DNA from: Nitrosomonas aestuarii
Lineage (GTDB): Bacteria; Pseudomonadota; Gammaproteobacteria; Burkholderiales; Nitrosomonadaceae
Direction of reading: 5' to 3'
DNA length: 64,000 nucleotides
Assembly: GCF_003046585.1 (NCBI RefSeq)
Contig: NZ_QAAE01000002.1
Span: forward strand, 248,001 to 312,000
Shown piece by piece: positions 60,641 to 64,000 of the stretch. The notes below the pieces were generated by a model. That model worked only from the letters and a program-made list of their open reading frames with translations. It did no database searches and was not told the origin of the DNA. The position numbers and the translations under genes were made by a program. Each line of letters begins with the position of its first letter. Positions within the stretch are counted from its first letter, which is position 1.

Positions 60641-62095
60641 TTGAAATATGATGCAATGAACAATCTGAACAGCCTGCGCAAAACAAAAATCGTTGCGACC
60701 ATTGGTCCGGCCAGTGATTCACCCGATATTCTAAAAGAGATGATCGCAGCAGGAATGAATGTCGCTCGCCTGAATCTGTCCCACGGCACTATCGAGGAGC
60801 ACCAGGCCCGTTTGGACTTGATCCGTGATACTGCCGACGCGATGGGCGTGCAACTGGCTATTATGGTCGATACTCGAGGCATTGAGATTCGCACCGGCAA
60901 GCTGAGTGGCAGCCCGGTAGAACTGGTGCGCAGTACGAAATTTACTTTACACACAGATGGGCGCATCGGCACCGGTGATGGTGTCTCTGTGACCTACAGA
61001 AATCTGCCGAGTGAAGTAAAGCCGGGAACCCCGATCCTGATTGATGATGGCGCCATCGAACTAGAAGTTACTTCGGTTGCAAATAACGAAATCATCTGCC
61101 AGGTCGTCCATGGCGGTGTCTTGAAGGAAAATAAAAGCGTCAACCTGCCTGCTACCGAGCTGGCGGTTAATGCGGTGAGTCCTGAGTTCAGAGATGACAT
61201 TGTCCGCGAAGTCAACTTCGCTGCAGAAAATGACGTGGACTACCTGGCTGCATCTTTCGTACAAAGCGCGGAGGATATCCACCGTATCCGTGATATTTTT
61301 CTGGAGACGGAACGTCGTACGCCGATCATCGCCAAAATCGAAAATAAGGCCGGCATCAAGCACCTTGATGAAATCGTGAAGGCAGCGGATGGGGTGATGG
61401 TGGCACGCGGTGACCTCGGCGTCGAGCTGCCGTTGGCAGAGGTCCCAGGATTCCAGAAAAAAATCATCCGTACCACGGTAATGAACGGCAAACCAGTGAT
61501 TACCGCTACCGAGATGCTCGCCTCCATGGAACGCAACCCCAAACCCACCCGCGCCGAGGCCAGCGACGTAGCCAACGCTATTCTTGACGGTACATCGGCA
61601 GTTATGCTCTCGGGGGAGACCGCGGTAGGCAAATTCCCTGTTGAAGCGGTGCGCACCATGTCCATTCTTGCCCAGCGGGCAGAGGCATCACTGAACGAGT
61701 ATGGTTATTTACAGAAAACCCGCATGGACCCGGTAAATATCATTCCCGAGGTAGTCAGCCAGTCAGCGGTAAACATGGCTGAAAAGCTCAAAGCCGTTGC
61801 CATTTTCAGCCTTACCGAAACAGGCTTCACGTCCCGGTTAATCTCCAAAAATCGCCCTGACTGCCCGATCGTGGCGGTTACCTATTCACAGCTTGTGGCG
61901 CGACGGCTGTCCATGAACTGGGGTGTAATACCATTACTTTGCGAAGAGGGTAGTGACGACAGTGCCAAACTGGAATTTGCTGTAAGCCGAGCCAAGGAGC
62001 TTGGCTACATCAAAGCAAAAGATGTCGTGGTCGTGACTGCGGGAACCCAGCATCGAGTCGGCGGCACGGATCTTATTCGTGTACTGAAGGTGTAA
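60641..62095 (+). CDS. pyk: Pyruvate kinase
   Basis: 484 residues. TRTKIVATIGP-type start (KTKIVATIGPAS), NLSHGTIEEH, MVARGDLGVELP, GKPVITATEMLASME, and LDGTSAVMLSGETAVGKFP. It makes pyruvate and ATP from phosphoenolpyruvate. The start is TTG 60641 with GAGAGG five bases upstream; ATG 60656 would be too far from that site. Base and codon use are more GC-rich than in the neighbours. Confidence 0.95.
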   Translation: MKYDAMNNLNSLRKTKIVATIGPASDSPDILKEMIAAGMNVARLNLSHGTIEEHQARLDLIRDTADAMGVQLAIMVDTRGIEIRTGKLSGSPVELVRSTKFTLHTDGRIGTGDGVSVTYRNLPSEVKPGTPILIDDGAIELEVTSVANNEIICQVVHGGVLKENKSVNLPATELAVNAVSPEFRDDIVREVNFAAENDVDYLAASFVQSAEDIHRIRDIFLETERRTPIIAKIENKAGIKHLDEIVKAADGVMVARGDLGVELPLAEVPGFQKKIIRTTVMNGKPVITATEMLASMERNPKPTRAEASDVANAILDGTSAVMLSGETAVGKFPVEAVRTMSILAQRAEASLNEYGYLQKTRMDPVNIIPEVVSQSAVNMAEKLKAVAIFSLTETGFTSRLISKNRPDCPIVAVTYSQLVARRLSMNWGVIPLLCEEGSDDSAKLEFAVSRAKELGYIKAKDVVVVTAGTQHRVGGTDLIRVLKV

Positions 62096-62262
62096 AATCC
62101 CCTTAATCTACGCGTGAATGATGCGGGCTGTATACTTGCATTATTTGAAAGGCTATTTTGTTCTAATGTCGGTGGGTGGGAGTCGGGAGAAATGGTCGGG
62201 CAGCATGCTCACCCGTCAAAACCGTATCTTCTGGAGCATGCCGGGCTCGTCTCTAATGTCTA

Positions 62263-63156
62263 TTATGCTTCTATGTTCGTAATTACAGTAATACTTGCTG
62301 ATACAAGCAGGACAATAGCAGCGATTAGATAAACGCTTATCTTGTATGGTTCACCCATAAAACGTTTCTGTGCAAAAACAATTAACACTGAGAGCGCGGG
62401 CCAGAAGGCATTTATTATTACTGTTTTGGTTACGCCAATCATTGTAATAGATTTGAAAAAACAAGCATATGCGAAAGAAAAACTTAAAATTCCATGTATA
62501 GCAAACGGTGCTATCCAAGTGAGGGTGCTTTTCACTAGAAATTGTTTTAATGAAGGAAGAATGATAATTAGTACCAGTAACAAAGATGAAGCCAGCGCAA
62601 TAAAGCTATTGTCTAGAGCGTTCGCTTCTTGAAAACCAAGCTTTACAAATACTTCCCCTGTTGCCCAAGCCATTGCTGTCAACAAACCAAACAGAAGAGC
62701 GCGTATGGAAAAATTTGCAATCCAAGCAGCTTTTACGAACATTAATAATCCGATGATTATTAATGCAATTGCTATAATGGATGATTGTTCAATTGTTTCG
62801 CCAAGAAAGAAAGCTGCAAATAGAATTGAAAAAAGCGGTTTTACCTTAGCAAACTGCGATGCTAGTTCTGCCCTAACTCCAAACGCATGTGTAGAAAGAT
62901 AATACAGTCCTGTCGCAATTGGAAAAGTAAATACTCCAGATAGTATGATATACACATTAATGTTGTGAGCATCAAATACATCGTTACTTGTAAAAGGATA
63001 AAGCGACAAAGTTCCTGTAATGAGTGCACAAAAAAGAGCAATGAATGTAGCCGAACTACGATTTTCCTCTGGAAAATTCTCCATCCCACGATTAACAATG
63101 GGAGCTGAAATCGCCCATAATAGTGCACTGATAATAGCGTAAGAGTACTCAGGCAT
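62263..63156 (-). CDS. EamA/DMT-family permease
   Basis: 297 residues with ten membrane helices, in two EamA repeats (one at the start, SYAIISALLWAISAPIVNRG; the second near 145-290, LFGLLTAMAWATGEVFVKLG). DMT carriers export amino acids, metabolites or drugs; the substrate is not known. It overlaps the next gene by eight bases and is AT-rich. Confidence 0.85.
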   Translation of the reverse strand: MPEYSYAIISALLWAISAPIVNRGMENFPEENRSSATFIALFCALITGTLSLYPFTSNDVFDAHNINVYIILSGVFTFPIATGLYYLSTHAFGVRAELASQFAKVKPLFSILFAAFFLGETIEQSSIIAIALIIIGLLMFVKAAWIANFSIRALLFGLLTAMAWATGEVFVKLGFQEANALDNSFIALASSLLLVLIIILPSLKQFLVKSTLTWIAPFAIHGILSFSFAYACFFKSITMIGVTKTVIINAFWPALSVLIVFAQKRFMGEPYKISVYLIAAIVLLVSASITVITNIEA

Positions 63157-64000
63157 TTGAAATTAACAAAACAATGGGTACAAGCATCAGAAGCCATAAA
63201 AAAATTCTAAAGCTATTATTCATAATATTCTGTGTTTCTTGATTATTTATCGGGATATCTGGAAACCAATGATAATAGCCAATAAAAAAAGTGACTCCAA
63301 CGGCAAAACATCCCGCAAGCGGATCATGATAAGCGGCAAGAAATATAATGCCTAGTATCATGCCTAACATTCCGAAATATCTGGGGTTAATAGTTGACTG
63401 ATAATAATGTTGCAAGATTAAATGTCTGTCACGTGCGGTATAAAATTTGTTGAATACCACATCCAAAGCATCAACTGATATTACAAAGCAAATAAAGGAT
63501 ACAATTGAAGAAAATCCGGATAAATACAACATTCCATTTTCGATAAAAGTTGCGTCATTGGAGTTTGCACTGATCAGATTGCTAACTCGATCCATGAGCA
63601 AAACTGTAACCGCGATTAGGATAGCTAATACTTGCATGCTCGTGCTTGATTTCCGCCGGAATGAATCTTCAAGCCCAATCTGAGCTATCTCTTTATTTGA
63701 ATTTTTCCATTGAATGCTGCTCTCTGACAAAAGCCTTCTGAGTGATCTAATTTTAAAAATTGTTGCTTGCCTGGATTTATAATCAAAGTTATAGCTGGCG
63801 CTCCTTTTGTGCGAATTAAAATAAACAATCCAGGATGAAGTAAATAAAGAAATATAAAGAAGAAAAACATAGTGACTTACTTCAAGTGAGATAGAGTATC
63901 CCGCGATATGTAAAATAAAAAATAAAAGAACAAAAAAATATGTGACAAAGAAAAAAGTTATCAATATCCAAGGATATGCTGGTTTTAGGCGGGCATATTC
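63149..64000 (-). CDS. Membrane protein of unknown function (cut by window edge)
   Basis: The frame is open to the window edge: an upstream part, EYARLKPAYPWI, continues in frame with the ORF starting at TTG 63964, so the real start lies outside. At least 284 residues. Hydrophobic helices lie near both ends (VTYFFVLLFFILHIAGYSIS and FRIFLWLLMLVPIVLLIS), with further ones in the middle. No family recognised. It is AT-rich and overlaps the DMT gene downstream by eight bases, so the two likely share a transcript. Confidence 0.6.
   Translation of the reverse strand, partial: EYARLKPAYPWILITFFFVTYFFVLLFFILHIAGYSISLEVSHYVFLLYISLFTSSWIVYFNSHKRSASYNFDYKSRQATIFKIRSLRRLLSESSIQWKNSNKEIAQIGLEDSFRRKSSTSMQVLAILIAVTVLLMDRVSNLISANSNDATFIENGMLYLSGFSSIVSFICFVISVDALDVVFNKFYTARDRHLILQHYYQSTINPRYFGMLGMILGIIFLAAYHDPLAGCFAVGVTFFIGYYHWFPDIPINNQETQNIMNNSFRIFLWLLMLVPIVLLISNA

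Noticed and set aside
1..64000. Search by eye for CRISPR arrays, tRNA and rRNA genes
   Set aside because: No evenly spaced repeats and no tRNA T-arm or rRNA-like blocks were noticed; a dedicated scan such as tRNAscan could overturn this.

Overview
The window reads as a chromosomal segment of a betaproteobacterium, most likely a Nitrosomonas-type ammonia oxidiser. The gene order rpsB-tsf-pyrH-frr-uppS-cdsA-dxr-rseP-bamA-ompH-fabZ-rnhB is the classical proteobacterial block. The porin, the DUF4124 proteins, the FNR-type regulator and the SulP transporter fit the same group. The genus is an inference from gene content; the gene functions are mostly read directly from motifs.

Layout. 1-3000: a SulP transporter cut by the left edge and a cyclic-nucleotide-binding/patatin protein. 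3454-6678: two adjacent, heavily mutated genes, a SIR2-like/TIR protein and a STAND NTPase with a WD40 tail. They look like the wreck of an NLR-like defence module. 6909-11374: mutS, an FKBP-type isomerase, a CopD-like membrane protein and rnhB. 11353-22334: the reverse-strand envelope, isoprenoid and translation block, driven from a good promoter upstream of rpsB. lpxD, lpxA and lpxB, commonly interleaved in such blocks, are absent here. 22692-24567: an FNR regulator with all four cluster cysteines, a perfect FNR box, and a divergent, badly decayed hemN that had left no clean reading frame.

24659-44612 is mostly ordinary metabolism, transport and repair: a c-type cytochrome lipoprotein, a BCCT transporter, a DUF2490 protein behind a Fur-like box, succinate-semialdehyde dehydrogenase, two DUF4124 proteins, glnA, a SLC13 transporter, recQ, a porin with a 34-bp palindromic terminator, glycerate 2-kinase, uvrA, a YajR-like MFS transporter and ssb. 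45074-51000 is accessory: hemP with a Fur box and a DUF2325 protein, a tyrosinase carrying two PPC domains with a small partner gene, two secreted proteins of unknown function, and an IS4-family transposase remnant. 51000-64000 carries an alpha/beta hydrolase, a D-2-hydroxyacid dehydrogenase, a very large hybrid sensor kinase, small secreted proteins, a CorC/HlyC-type membrane protein, pyruvate kinase, a DMT permease and a membrane protein cut by the right edge.

Main points of interest: the decayed SIR2-TIR/STAND-WD40 pair, the dead hemN beside an intact FNR with its site, the missing lpx genes, and the tyrosinase cluster. No tRNA, rRNA or CRISPR array was recognised.
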